A stretch of DNA of 51,792 nucleotides from Fimivicinus intestinavium (GTDB lineage Bacteria; Bacillota; Clostridia; Oscillospirales; Acutalibacteraceae), in assembly GCA_018715765.1 (NCBI GenBank), contig DVKY01000054.1:1-51792 (forward strand), given 5' to 3'. Below are positions 15,862-24,119 of this stretch, piece after piece. A program made the translations under genes and the position numbers. Within the stretch, counting starts at the first letter, position 1. Every line of letters begins with the position of its first letter. The notes beneath the pieces were generated by a model. The model had not been told where the DNA came from and made no database searches. It saw only the letters and a list, made by a program, of their open reading frames with translations.

Positions 15862-18276
15862 TTAGGCCTTCGCCTTTGCTTTTGCCTTGAGCGTATTGCT
15901 CTCCCGATAGGGACGCAACAGCAGGAACAGGAAGAGCGCCACGAGCGCAAAGGCTGCAATTGTGCCAGGTAAATTGCCGTGCCCAGTGAAGAACATGCCG
16001 AGCTGGTATACCACAAGGGCAACCGCGTAGGCAAAGCCGCATTGGTAGCCGATGGCGAACCAGGTCCATTTTGCGCTGTTCATTTCACGCTTGATTGCGC
16101 CGATGGCTGCGAAGCAAGGCGCGCACAGCAGGTTGAAAATCAGGAAGGAATAGGCCGCGAGAGGCGTAAAAGCGGCGCGGACATTGGCCCAGACCTGCCA
16201 GCCGTTTTCCGCAACCTCCTCAAATCCGCCGAAGAGGATGCCGAAGGTGCTGACCACATTTTCCTTCGCAATCAAGCCGGTGATGGAGGCCACGGCTCCC
16301 TGCCAGGTGCCCCAGCCCAGCGGCACAAAGATCCAGCGCAGCGCATTGCCGATGGCGGCCAGAATGCTGCTCTCCATTGCGACCATACCGAAGGAGCCGT
16401 TTTCCCACCCGAACGAGGAGGTAAACCACACCAGAATCGTAGAAAGCAGGATCACCGTACCGGCTTTTTTGATAAAGGACCAGCCGCGCTCCCACATGGA
16501 GCGGAGCACGCTGCCTGCCGTCGGCCAGTGGTACGCCGGCAGCTCCATTACGAACGGAGCGGGGTCGCCGGCAAACATTCTGGTCTTTTTCAGCATGATT
16601 CCGGAGACGATGATTGCAAAAACGCCGATAAAATAGGCGCTCGGCGCAACCCACCAGGCGCCGCCGAACAATGCACCCGCAATGAGAGCAATGATCGGCA
16701 GTTTGGCGCTGCAGGGGATAAACGTTGTCGTCATAATTGTCATCTTACGGTCGCGGTCGTTTTCAATCGTGCGGGAGGCCATAACGCCGGGCACGCCGCA
16801 GCCCGTGCCTATGAGCATTGGAATAAAGGATTTGCCGGAAAGGCCGAATTTTCGGAAGATACGGTCCATCACGAAAGCAATGCGCGCCATGTAGCCGCAG
16901 CCTTCCAAGAAAGCAAGGAAAAGGAACAGCACCAGCATCTGCGGCACAAAGCCGAGCACCGCGCCAACGCCGCCGACAATGCCGTCCAGCACCAGACCCT
17001 TCAGCCAATCGGCGCAGTTGACCGCATCCAGCCCACTTTCGATCAGCACCGGAACGCCGGGCACCCATACGCCGTATTCCGCAGGATCGGGTTCTTCCAT
17101 TGAAGAAGCTTCCAGATATGTATTATAATCAACGGGGATTTCCTCCTCCACATTCCCCTCGTCATCATAGAGCCTGGCAGTGGCCGTCAACTCTGTAGCG
17201 GCGCCGGGGTTCAGGCCGGCCTCCTCTGCTGCGGCTTCAAACGCCTCTGCCTCCGCGCTGGGAATGACATAGTTATCGACCGCTTCAGAATAGGCGGAGG
17301 AGCCGATCCCAAACAGGTGCCAGCCGTCGCCGAAAAAGCCGTCGTTTGCCCAGTCGGTCGCCCAGGTGCCGACGGTGGATACGGATACAAAATACACAAC
17401 GAACATAACAACCGCAAAAATCGGAAGCGCCAGCCAGCGGTTGGTTACGATCCGGTCAATTTTATCGGAAACCGTCATTTTTCCGGCATTCTTTTTACGA
17501 TAGCAGCCCTTGAGGATGGATGCGATATAGAGATACCGTTCATTGGTGATGATGCTCTCTGCGTCGTCGTCCAGTTCCCTTTCCGCTGCTTTGATATCTT
17601 CTTCAATATGGGCAAGCACGGCTGGATCCAGCTTTAACTGCTCCAACACTTTTTCATCACGTTCAAAAATTTTGATCGCGTACCAGCGCTGCTGCTCTGC
17701 GGGCATCTCATGTATCGCCGCCTCCTCAATATGGGCGACCGCGTGTTCAACCGCACCGCTGAACGTGTGCTGCGGCACCGTTTTTGCACCCTTTGTGGCA
17801 CGGATCGCCTCTTCTGCGGCCTCTATGACGCCGGCGCCTTTGAGTGCGGAGATTTCAACAACCTTGCAGCCAAGCTGACGGGAAAGCTCTTCAATATTGA
17901 TTTGATCGCCGCTTTTTTTCACCACATCCATCATGTTGATGGCCACGACGACCGGAATCCCCAGCTCTGTGAGCTGCGTCGTCAGATACAGGTTGCGCTC
18001 CAGGTTGGTGCCGTCGACGATATTTAAAATCGCATCAGGGCGCTCATGGATAAGATAGTTTCGGGCTACCACTTCCTCCAGCGTGTAGGGTGAGAGGGAG
18101 TAGATACCGGGCAGGTCCGTGATGACTACATCGTCATGTTTTTTCAGCTTGCCCTCTTTTTTTTCTACGGTTACGCCCGGCCAGTTCCCCACAAACTGGT
18201 TGGCTCCGGTCAGCGCGTTGAACAGCGTCGTCTTGCCGCTGTTTGGGTTGCCTGCAAGAGCAATTTTGATATTCAT
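15862..18276 (-). CDS. feoB: ferrous iron transporter FeoB
   Basis: 804-residue ferrous iron importer. The N-terminal G domain has GNPNSGKT (residues 9-16), DLPG (54-57) and NMMD (114-117), followed by a helical GDI-like region. The membrane part carries two Gate-type repeats with motifs GTGCGVPG and FIPCSAKLPI, plus a late CFAAIGAIKRE segment. Between the first and second membrane segments is an acidic insertion of about 90 residues (roughly 320-410), predicted to be extracytoplasmic. AAGGGAG precedes the ATG. It may have its own iron-controlled promoter, given the terminator-like hairpin and metal box just upstream. Confidence 0.96.
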   Translation of the reverse strand: MNIKIALAGNPNSGKTTLFNALTGANQFVGNWPGVTVEKKEGKLKKHDDVVITDLPGIYSLSPYTLEEVVARNYLIHERPDAILNIVDGTNLERNLYLTTQLTELGIPVVVAINMMDVVKKSGDQINIEELSRQLGCKVVEISALKGAGVIEAAEEAIRATKGAKTVPQHTFSGAVEHAVAHIEEAAIHEMPAEQQRWYAIKIFERDEKVLEQLKLDPAVLAHIEEDIKAAERELDDDAESIITNERYLYIASILKGCYRKKNAGKMTVSDKIDRIVTNRWLALPIFAVVMFVVYFVSVSTVGTWATDWANDGFFGDGWHLFGIGSSAYSEAVDNYVIPSAEAEAFEAAAEEAGLNPGAATELTATARLYDDEGNVEEEIPVDYNTYLEASSMEEPDPAEYGVWVPGVPVLIESGLDAVNCADWLKGLVLDGIVGGVGAVLGFVPQMLVLFLFLAFLEGCGYMARIAFVMDRIFRKFGLSGKSFIPMLIGTGCGVPGVMASRTIENDRDRKMTIMTTTFIPCSAKLPIIALIAGALFGGAWWVAPSAYFIGVFAIIVSGIMLKKTRMFAGDPAPFVMELPAYHWPTAGSVLRSMWERGWSFIKKAGTVILLSTILVWFTSSFGWENGSFGMVAMESSILAAIGNALRWIFVPLGWGTWQGAVASITGLIAKENVVSTFGILFGGFEEVAENGWQVWANVRAAFTPLAAYSFLIFNLLCAPCFAAIGAIKREMNSAKWTWFAIGYQCGFAYAVALVVYQLGMFFTGHGNLPGTIAAFALVALFLFLLLRPYRESNTLKAKAKAKA

Positions 18277-18299
18277 TGCAATTCTCCCTTTCCAAATTT

Positions 18300-18319
18300 C
18301 GGTTAGTTAAAGCTAACCG
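18300..18319. promoter_or_regulatory. metal-regulator box upstream of feoB
   Basis: Palindrome CGGTTAG-N6-CTAACCG sharing the core TTAG-N6-CTAA with the box at the feoA promoter. A TTGAAC (18324-18329, minus strand) lies just upstream like a -35. The pattern resembles DtxR/IdeR-type iron boxes; the regulator itself is not in the window. Confidence 0.65.
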
Positions 18320-18327
18320 ATGCGTTC

Positions 18328-18348
18328 AAAAAAACGGGGCAATCGCCC
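18328..18348 (-). terminator. weak terminator-like hairpin between feoA and feoB
   Basis: GGGC-GATT-GCCC followed by seven T on the minus strand, starting at the feoA stop codon. The stem is short, so termination is probably partial. Confidence 0.4.
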
Positions 18349-18578
18349 TATTGGCATTCCTCCACCTCGATCATATCGGCGTCAGTCTTTCTGATCGAAA
18401 GCTCATAGCCCCGCACGGTGACCTCTACCGGGTCCCCAAGCGGCGCGACCTTACGCACATAGACCTGTACGCCTTTGGTAATGCCCATGTCCATGATCCT
18501 GCGCTTGACGGCGCCCTCTCCGTGGAGCTTTGTCACTGTTACCGTCTCGCCGATCTTTACCTGCCTGAGTGTTCTCAC
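18348..18578 (-). CDS. feoA: FeoA-domain protein, second copy
   Basis: 76-residue SH3-like FeoA protein, thought to assist FeoB at the membrane face. Family features are the opening RTLRQVKIGETVTVTKLHGEG, IMDMGITKGVQVYV and a final GYELSIRKTDADMIEV. The start is a GTG at 18578, set by a perfect AAGGAGG seven bases upstream. It lies 146 bases after the first feoA and 71 bases before feoB; that 146-base gap holds no gene I can see. Confidence 0.93.
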   Translation of the reverse strand: MRTLRQVKIGETVTVTKLHGEGAVKRRIMDMGITKGVQVYVRKVAPLGDPVEVTVRGYELSIRKTDADMIEVEECQ

Positions 18579-18724
18579 GCTGCTTCCTCCTTGTATCTTG
18601 CGCTTTCTATCACAATTCCACCCTGCAAGGAAGCAGGGCAGATGCTGTCCGCTGCACAGGCGCTGCCCGCAAGCCGGTTACAGATTGCTTCCGCCGGCAT
18701 GGGCCTGCCTTGCGCAGCAGGCGC

Positions 18725-18937
18725 TTACACCATTATTTTACCCGCCATCTCCCGGCTGATGGCAACCCGGGATCCCTTCACATGAACGATCAGATTGCCT
18801 CCCATTGTGGAAACAACCGTCACGCTGCCGCCTGCAACAAAGCCCATGCTCTCCAGATGGCCTTGGATCTCCGGCTTACCGCCCACCTTACGAATGATGT
18901 TTTCCTCGCCAATGCTTGCCAATGTCAAAGGCATCAT
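18725..18937 (-). CDS. feoA: FeoA-domain protein, first copy
   Basis: 70-residue FeoA protein. It has LTLASIGEENIIRKV, the GxxxHLESMGFVAGG core and a C-terminal VAISREMAGKIMV. It differs clearly from the second copy, so the two are old paralogs rather than a recent duplication. GGGAGTGATTC leads into a double ATG. It is the first gene of the iron cluster and lies behind the promoter with the palindromic metal box at 18999-19014. Confidence 0.93.
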   Translation of the reverse strand: MMPLTLASIGEENIIRKVGGKPEIQGHLESMGFVAGGSVTVVSTMGGNLIVHVKGSRVAISREMAGKIMV

Positions 18938-18996
18938 GAATCACTCCCACCTTTCAGCGATTGGTGAAACCCCAAAATAGAATTCCAACCGCATTC

Positions 18997-19025
18997 ATGT
19001 TAGCATAAGCTAACTCAACTGTCAA
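18997..19025 (-). promoter_or_regulatory. feoA promoter overlapped by a metal-regulator box
   Basis: Minus-strand TTGACA (19020-19025) and TAACAT (18997-19002) are spaced by 17 bases. The palindrome GTTAGC-ATAA-GCTAAC (18999-19014) covers the spacer and -10, so a bound regulator would block polymerase. Core TTAG-N6-CTAA is shared with 18300-18319. Confidence 0.75.
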
Positions 19026-19063
19026 TCGTTTTTTTGGAAATTCCTTTGAAAAACAGATACTTT

Positions 19064-19083
19064 TTAATACCGGTTAATACCGG
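19064..19083. repeat. tandem direct repeat of 10 bp
   Basis: TTAATACCGG occurs twice head to tail (19064-19073, 19074-19083) in the gap between ttcA and the feo promoter. No function is apparent. Confidence 0.6.
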
Positions 19084-19097
19084 CCTTGAACCTCTAG

Positions 19098-19145
19098 AAA
19101 AGGCATGGCTGATGCATTTTCCCTGCAGCAACAGCTATGCCTTTT
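19098..19145 (-). terminator. terminator after the ttcA-like gene
   Basis: AAAAGGCATGGCTG (19098-19111) pairs with CAGCTATGCCTTTT (19132-19145) over 14 positions with one G-T pair, about 55 bases after the stop. The stem itself ends in TTTT. Confidence 0.6.
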
Positions 19146-19199
19146 CGCTGCGCCATTGTTTTTTGCCGCAGCGGGTCGATAAGCGCTGAAAGCGACGCC

Positions 19200-19910
19200 T
19201 TACCAGCCGCTGATCCTGCCGCGCTGCATGGCGCCGATGAGCTTTTCCCGCAACGGCGCATATTCTGGTTCCAGAGAGTCAAGCAGCTCTTTGATGCGCT
19301 GGCGGCGCGTTGTACCGTCCACCGGGCAGCGGCTTTTCACGATGGGAAGCTGCTTTCGCTCTACGATCGAAGAAATCTCGCGCTCCCGGCTGAAAATCAA
19401 AGGGCGGATCATGGTCAGATCTTTGCGCGAAAGATAGGAGACCGGGGCAAAGCATTCCATCATGCCGCCGCCCAACAGGTTCATCATCAGTGTTTCCGCA
19501 GCGTCATCCATGTGATGCCCAAGCGCAATTTTGTTGCAGCCGGCGGCCTTTGCCTCGTCGTGCAGTATACCGCGCCGCATCCGGGCGCACAGGCTGCAAG
19601 GGTTTTTCTCCTGGCGCGTTTCAAAGAGGATGGAGCCAAGCTGTGTGCGCCGCAGGCGGTATACCACTCCCAACTCCTCACAGAGCAGGGCGATGGCGGA
19701 ATAATCTGTTTCAGCGCCGCCGAAGCAGGGGTCGAGCGTCACGGCGGTGAGTTGAAAGCGCGCCGGATAGAACTGACGCAGCGCGCTCAGGCCGGTGAGC
19801 AGGGCGACGCTGTCCTTCCCTCCAGAAACGCCTACGGCGATCCGGTCTCCCTCCTGGATCATATCGTAGCGGTCGATTGCGCAGCGCATCTGGCCGAGCA
19901 GTTTTTGCAT
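19200..19910 (-). CDS. TtcA-like tRNA 2-thiocytidine synthase
   Basis: 236-residue PP-loop ATPase. The ATP site SGGKDS is at residues 29-34. Cys105 and Cys108 (PCSLCARMRRG) and Cys195 (SRCPVDG) match the three [4Fe-4S] ligands of TtcA, which thiolates cytidine 32 of tRNAs. HHMDDAAET follows the CxxC as in the family. The ATG at 19910 is set by AGAGGAGG seven bases upstream; the frame is open 27 codons further without support. It is divergent from the cysteine desulfurase gene that could supply its sulfur. A related PP-loop thiolase with another tRNA target is possible. Confidence 0.88.
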   Translation of the reverse strand: MQKLLGQMRCAIDRYDMIQEGDRIAVGVSGGKDSVALLTGLSALRQFYPARFQLTAVTLDPCFGGAETDYSAIALLCEELGVVYRLRRTQLGSILFETRQEKNPCSLCARMRRGILHDEAKAAGCNKIALGHHMDDAAETLMMNLLGGGMMECFAPVSYLSRKDLTMIRPLIFSREREISSIVERKQLPIVKSRCPVDGTTRRQRIKELLDSLEPEYAPLREKLIGAMQRGRISGW

Positions 19911-20052
19911 GGCACAGCCTCCTCTGTAACGGATGGGGCCCCTCCCGCGGCAAAATGCCGTGGCCGGCGCCTGCTTTATTGTAGCATACATTGGCCGGAA
20001 GTAAAGGGGCGGTTGGCGGAGCGTACCTCCCGCGCGCTGCGCTCACGCGGGA

Positions 20053-20081
20053 TTGATGTGGAGAAAGCCGTGTGCTATACT
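20053..20081 (+). promoter_or_regulatory. promoter of the cysteine desulfurase-cysK operon
   Basis: TTGATG (20053-20058) and TATACT (20076-20081) with a 17-base spacer, about 35 bases before the GTG start. Confidence 0.7.
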
Positions 20082-20115
20082 AAAGAAAATCCAACCATCG
20101 AAGGAGGCCGCCAGG

Positions 20116-21327
20116 GTGAAAACAGCTGCCAACCGGTCTATTTATGCGGATAACGCGGCGACCACCGCGGTGTCGGCGCAGGTGGCGCAGGCTATGCTGC
20201 CCTATTTGACGCAGCGATTTGGCAACCCCTCCAGCCTCTATGCGAGCGGGCGGGAGGCGAGAGAGGCGGTTGAAACCGCGCGCGGCCAGGTTGCAGCCCT
20301 GCTGGGAGCGCGGCCAGAGGAAATTTATTTCACCTCCGGCGGCTCGGAAGCGGATACATGGGCGATTCGCGCAGCGGCGGCGATACAGGCGCAAAGGGGC
20401 AAGCGCCATATTGTGACGGCGGGCTTTGAGCACCACGCAGTGCTGCATACAGTGGAGCGGCTGCAAAGGGAGGGCTTTGACGTAACCCTGCTCAATGTGC
20501 ATGAAAACGGCGTCGTACAGCTGAGGGAACTGGAGAGCGCCTTGCGGGAGGATACCGCGCTGGTCACCATCATGTATGCAAATAATGAGATTGGCACAAT
20601 ACAGCCTGTTTCGGAGATCGGCATGCTGTGCCGGGAGCGCGGGCTCCTGTTCCATACGGATGCCGTGCAGGCCGTCGGACATCTTCCCATTGATGTAGAG
20701 GCCAGCCGGATTGACCTGCTTTCCCTTTCCGGGCATAAGTTCCATGCGCCTAAGGGCGTGGGTGCGCTGTATTGCCATAGTGGGATTCCGCTGCCGCGCC
20801 TGATCGAGGGCGGGGCGCAGGAGCGTGGCTGCCGCGCCGGGACGGAGAACGTGCCCGGCATTGTGGGGCTGGGGAAAGCAGCGGCTCTGGCGCAGGAGGG
20901 CATGGAGGAGCGCATGCGCTATGTCGCCGCCCTGCGCGACCGGCTGATTGACGGCGTTCTCCAAATAGAACGATCCCGCTTAAATGGAAGCAGGCGTGAC
21001 CGCCTGCCGGGCAATGCAAGCTTCTGCTTTGAGGGGGTGGAGGGGGAGAGCCTTGTGCATTTGCTCGATTTGCAGGGAATCAGCGCTTCCACTGGCTCCG
21101 CCTGCGCATCTGGCTCCACAGAGCCAAGCCATGTGCTGCGCGCGATTGGCCTGCCGCAAGAGCTCGCAAATGGTTCCCTTCGGCTGACGCTCGATGAGAA
21201 TAATACTGCAGAAGATGTAGACGATATTTTGGAACAGCTGCCGCCGGTTATAGAGCGGTTGCGCGCTTTGTCCCCGCTTTGGGAGCATATCCGAACGCAG
21301 GACGAAGGCTCTACAGAGAAAGGATGA
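20116..21327 (+). CDS. cysteine desulfurase, NifS/IscS type
   Basis: 403-residue PLP enzyme that takes sulfur from cysteine for Fe-S clusters and tRNA thiolation. PLP-binding Lys208 lies in SLSGHKFHAPKG, and catalytic Cys330 in the flexible loop STGSACASGS. FTSGGSEADTWAI and HTDAVQAVG are further family motifs. The start is GTG at 20116, with AAGGAGG upstream; an upstream ATG in frame lies inside the promoter. It is followed after seven bases by cysK and is divergent from the TtcA-like gene, forming a sulfur-handling neighbourhood. No iscU is next to it. Confidence 0.95.
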   Translation: MKTAANRSIYADNAATTAVSAQVAQAMLPYLTQRFGNPSSLYASGREAREAVETARGQVAALLGARPEEIYFTSGGSEADTWAIRAAAAIQAQRGKRHIVTAGFEHHAVLHTVERLQREGFDVTLLNVHENGVVQLRELESALREDTALVTIMYANNEIGTIQPVSEIGMLCRERGLLFHTDAVQAVGHLPIDVEASRIDLLSLSGHKFHAPKGVGALYCHSGIPLPRLIEGGAQERGCRAGTENVPGIVGLGKAAALAQEGMEERMRYVAALRDRLIDGVLQIERSRLNGSRRDRLPGNASFCFEGVEGESLVHLLDLQGISASTGSACASGSTEPSHVLRAIGLPQELANGSLRLTLDENNTAEDVDDILEQLPPVIERLRALSPLWEHIRTQDEGSTEKG

Positions 21328-21334
21328 TTTTGAT

Positions 21335-22267
21335 ATGGCAAAAATTGCAGGGAGTCTGCTCGATCTGATTGGGAACACCCCGTTGGTGCAGATGAGCCGG
21401 TTTACACAGAAGGAGGGGCTGCACGCCCGTATCCTTGCAAAGGTGGAGAGCTTTAATCCCCTGGGCAGTGTGAAGGACCGCGTGGGCTATGCGCTCATCG
21501 CGGATGCGGAGGAGAAGGGGCTGATCGACCAGGATACGCTCATCATTGAGCCGACCAGCGGAAACACGGGGATTGGCCTCGCCTATACGGCGGCGATCAA
21601 GGGCTATCGCTTGATCCTGACCATGCCGGAGAGCATGAGCCAGGAGCGCAGAAGCCTGCTCAAGGCGCTGGGAGCGGAGCTGGTGCTGACGCCCGCCTCT
21701 CAGGGGATGCAGGGCGCAATCGACAAAGCGCAGGCCCTCCGGGCGGAGAACCCAAACTCCTATATTCCCGGCCAGTTTGTCAATCCGGCCAATGCTGAGG
21801 CACATCGGCGCACCACTGCGCAGGAAATTCTGCGCGATATGGATGGACGGGTGGATTATTTTGTCGCTACTGTGGGCACGGGCGGCACGATTACGGGCAT
21901 TGGCGAGGTGCTCAAGGCGCATGACCCGGCTACGCGCGTGATTGCGGTAGAGCCTGCGGCGTCTCCGGTTCTCTCCGGAGGGCAGCCGGGCCCGCACAAG
22001 ATTCAGGGCATCGGGGCAGGCTTTGTGCCGGAGGTGCTCAACACCGAGGTGTATGACGAAGTGATCCCTGTGGAGGATGCGGACGCCTTTGCTGCCGCAC
22101 GGGAGGCCTCCCGCACAGAGGGGCTGCTGGTGGGTATTTCTTCCGGCGCCGCCCTGCACGCGGCAAAGGTGCTTGCCGGACGGCCGGAAAATGCGGGGAA
22201 AACCATCGTCGTTCTCCTGCCGGATACAGGGGAACGCTATCTCTCTACAGAGCTGTTTGAATCGTAA
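21335..22267 (+). CDS. cysK: cysteine synthase A
   Basis: 310-residue O-acetylserine sulfhydrylase, PLP-dependent, making cysteine from O-acetylserine and sulfide. PLP Lys47 is in NPLGSVKDR. The substrate loop EPTSGNTGIGL and the phosphate-binding GTGGTITGIGE are intact, and SSGAAL occurs near the end. It follows the cysteine desulfurase gene by seven bases with AAAGGATG as ribosome site, so both are cotranscribed. Together they make cysteine and draw sulfur from it. Confidence 0.95.
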   Translation: MAKIAGSLLDLIGNTPLVQMSRFTQKEGLHARILAKVESFNPLGSVKDRVGYALIADAEEKGLIDQDTLIIEPTSGNTGIGLAYTAAIKGYRLILTMPESMSQERRSLLKALGAELVLTPASQGMQGAIDKAQALRAENPNSYIPGQFVNPANAEAHRRTTAQEILRDMDGRVDYFVATVGTGGTITGIGEVLKAHDPATRVIAVEPAASPVLSGGQPGPHKIQGIGAGFVPEVLNTEVYDEVIPVEDADAFAAAREASRTEGLLVGISSGAALHAAKVLAGRPENAGKTIVVLLPDTGERYLSTELFES

Positions 22268-22284
22268 AAAGGCCGGAATGCATA

Positions 22285-22327
22285 CAAAAAGAGAGGGCTT
22301 TCTGTCATTCGTTGCAGAAAGCCCTCT
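22285..22327. terminator. bidirectional terminator between cysK and nanK
   Basis: AGAGGGCTTTCTG (22292-22304) and its exact complement (22315-22327) form a 13-base stem. The T-run is strong on the minus strand (for nanK) and weaker on the plus strand. Confidence 0.85.
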
Positions 22328-22415
22328 GCCCGTTTTGACGGATGGCAGGCATGCCTTTACACGCAAGCGCTTTGCAGGCTGTGCGGACGCGACGGCACAC
22401 AGACCGGCAAAAGCT

Positions 22416-23312
22416 TTACGCCAAATGGGCGGCCGCCCAATAAGCCCCCATCAGACCCGCTGTGTTCCCGAGCTGTGCGGGCGCGAGCACAACGCCACGA
22501 TAGCTTGGCATCAGCAGGCCGTCTATTGCTTTGTGCAATCGCGGCAGCAGATAGGGCTCCCGCATAATGCCGCCGCCGAGCACGATGCGTTCCGGATCAA
22601 AGCTGTAAACGAGGCCTGCGAGGCCAAGGGCGATTTCCTCTACCCAGCTATCTATAAGCGCGGCGATTTTTAAATCGCCGTCTGCCAGCAGGTGGAACAG
22701 CTCCCTGCCGTTGACGGGGTGGCCGATGATCGCTTCTGCGCTCTTGGTCAGCGCGCTGGTGGAGGCGTAGGCCTCATAGCAGCCTGCGCCGCCACAGGTG
22801 CAGGCCCGCCCGCCTGCATGTGTAACAGTATGCCCAAACTCCCCGGCTGCACCGTGGCAGCCGATGTAAAGCGCGCCATTTATGATCGCCGCGCCGCCGA
22901 TACCGGTGCCGTAGGTCAGGCATAAAAAATTCTGGCAACCGCGCCCTGCGCCAAAATGCGCCTCGCCAAGGGCGGCGGCGTTGACGTCGTTTTCCACAGC
23001 AACCGGCACGCGAAAGGCATTCTCCAACAGGGCGCGCACCGGCGTGCCTGTGTAGCCCGGCACATTATCCGTCGCATATCGGATAGAGCCAGTTCCCTGC
23101 TCCACCTGGCCGCAGGTGCTCACCCCGATGCGATCAAAGGCAGGGAGCGTACGCAAAAGCTCCTGCACAGCTGTCATCAGCGCTGCGCCGCCCAAGTGCG
23201 CATTGGTAGGCGCTTCCCGTACCTCCTGTATCGAAGAACCGCCCTCCGGCAGGAACCCATATTTGATGTTGGTGCCGCCGATATCCACAACGGCGATGTT
23301 CCCGCTGCTCAT
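22416..23312 (-). CDS. nanK: ROK-family kinase, probable N-acetylmannosamine kinase
   Basis: 298-residue sugar kinase of the ROK family. The ATP site DIGGTN is near residue 10, catalytic Asp109 lies in VENDVN, and the zinc motif is complete (His161, then CTCGGAGCYE with Cys171, Cys173 and Cys178). Kinase substrate is inferred from context: the gene overlaps nanE by four bases (ATGA) and nanA is divergent next door. It would phosphorylate ManNAc made by the lyase. A glucokinase-type activity is possible from sequence alone. Confidence 0.87.
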   Translation of the reverse strand: MSSGNIAVVDIGGTNIKYGFLPEGGSSIQEVREAPTNAHLGGAALMTAVQELLRTLPAFDRIGVSTCGQVEQGTGSIRYATDNVPGYTGTPVRALLENAFRVPVAVENDVNAAALGEAHFGAGRGCQNFLCLTYGTGIGGAAIINGALYIGCHGAAGEFGHTVTHAGGRACTCGGAGCYEAYASTSALTKSAEAIIGHPVNGRELFHLLADGDLKIAALIDSWVEEIALGLAGLVYSFDPERIVLGGGIMREPYLLPRLHKAIDGLLMPSYRGVVLAPAQLGNTAGLMGAYWAAAHLA

Positions 23313-23995
23313 AAGACCTCCACAAACCGTTTGGTGATCTCCTGCGGGCGGGTGATCGCCCCGCCCACCACAGCACAGAACGCACCCGCATCCAGCGCCT
23401 GACGCAGTTGCTGTGGGTAGTGAATACCGCCCTCCGCAATCACGGGCACGCTGACGGCTTTTGCAATTTTTTCAATAAAGGGCAGGTCGGGCAGCGCCGT
23501 TCCCCTGGTATATGGGGTGTAACCGGCCAGAGTGGTGCCCACGCAGTCAAAGCCAAGTTCAGCGGCGTGCATTGCTTCTTCAAAGCAGGAGCAATCTGCC
23601 ATAAAGAGCTGATCCGGGTATTTTGCACGCACCTCGCCGAAGATTTCCTCCAGGCTTTTGCCTCCGGTACGCGGGCGCTTGGTGGCATCCATGGCGATAA
23701 TCTCTACGCCCGTTTTTACAAGCGCATCCACCTCAGCCATCGTGGGGGTGATATAGACGTCGCTGTCGTTATACACCTGCTTAATAATGCCGATCATCGG
23801 CAGTTTGACTGCCTTGCGGATTTCCGTGATATCCTCCACCGTATTGGCCCGGATCCCAACGGCTCCGCTCATTTCGGCGGCTACTGCCATGCGGGACATA
23901 ATGTAGGAGCTGTGCAGCGGCTCCTCCTTCAGCGCCTGGCAGGAGACAATCAGCCCGCCGCGCACACGGTCAAACACAGAATAATCTTTCATCAT
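23309..23995 (-). CDS. nanE: N-acetylmannosamine-6-phosphate 2-epimerase
   Basis: 228-residue TIM-barrel epimerase converting ManNAc-6-P to GlcNAc-6-P in sialic acid breakdown. Family motifs include GGLIVSCQALKEEPLHS at the N terminus, AVGIRAN, GIIKQVYNDSDVYITPT, AMDATKRPR and VIAEGGIHYPQQ. The start is the ATG at 23995 with AAAGGATGGAG upstream; the frame is open 18 codons further. Its stop overlaps the nanK start. The promoter lies in the 124-base gap shared with nanA. Confidence 0.94.
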   Translation of the reverse strand: MMKDYSVFDRVRGGLIVSCQALKEEPLHSSYIMSRMAVAAEMSGAVGIRANTVEDITEIRKAVKLPMIGIIKQVYNDSDVYITPTMAEVDALVKTGVEIIAMDATKRPRTGGKSLEEIFGEVRAKYPDQLFMADCSCFEEAMHAAELGFDCVGTTLAGYTPYTRGTALPDLPFIEKIAKAVSVPVIAEGGIHYPQQLRQALDAGAFCAVVGGAITRPQEITKRFVEVL

Positions 23996-24029
23996 GCTCC
24001 ATCCTTTTTCAGAAATATGATAGGAACGC

Positions 24030-24058
24030 TTGTTTTTCAACCGCTTCAATTATATAAT
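24030..24058 (+). promoter_or_regulatory. nanA promoter
   Basis: TTGTTT (24030-24035) and a perfect TATAAT (24053-24058) with a 17-base spacer, inside the divergent gap with nanE. Confidence 0.7.
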
Positions 24059-24119
24059 AGAACTGCCCGGTTGGGAAGAGCCTTTTCGCTCAGGAAACAG
24101 AAAGGATTGTGGTTTCAAT

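Noticed and set aside
15979..17103. 374-codon plus-strand frame
   Set aside because: Antisense to feoB; composition bias only.
19911..20052. Riboswitch or T-box upstream of the sulfur genes
   Set aside because: The gap is short, and I could find neither a T-box TGGN motif with its terminator nor a SAM-type fold.
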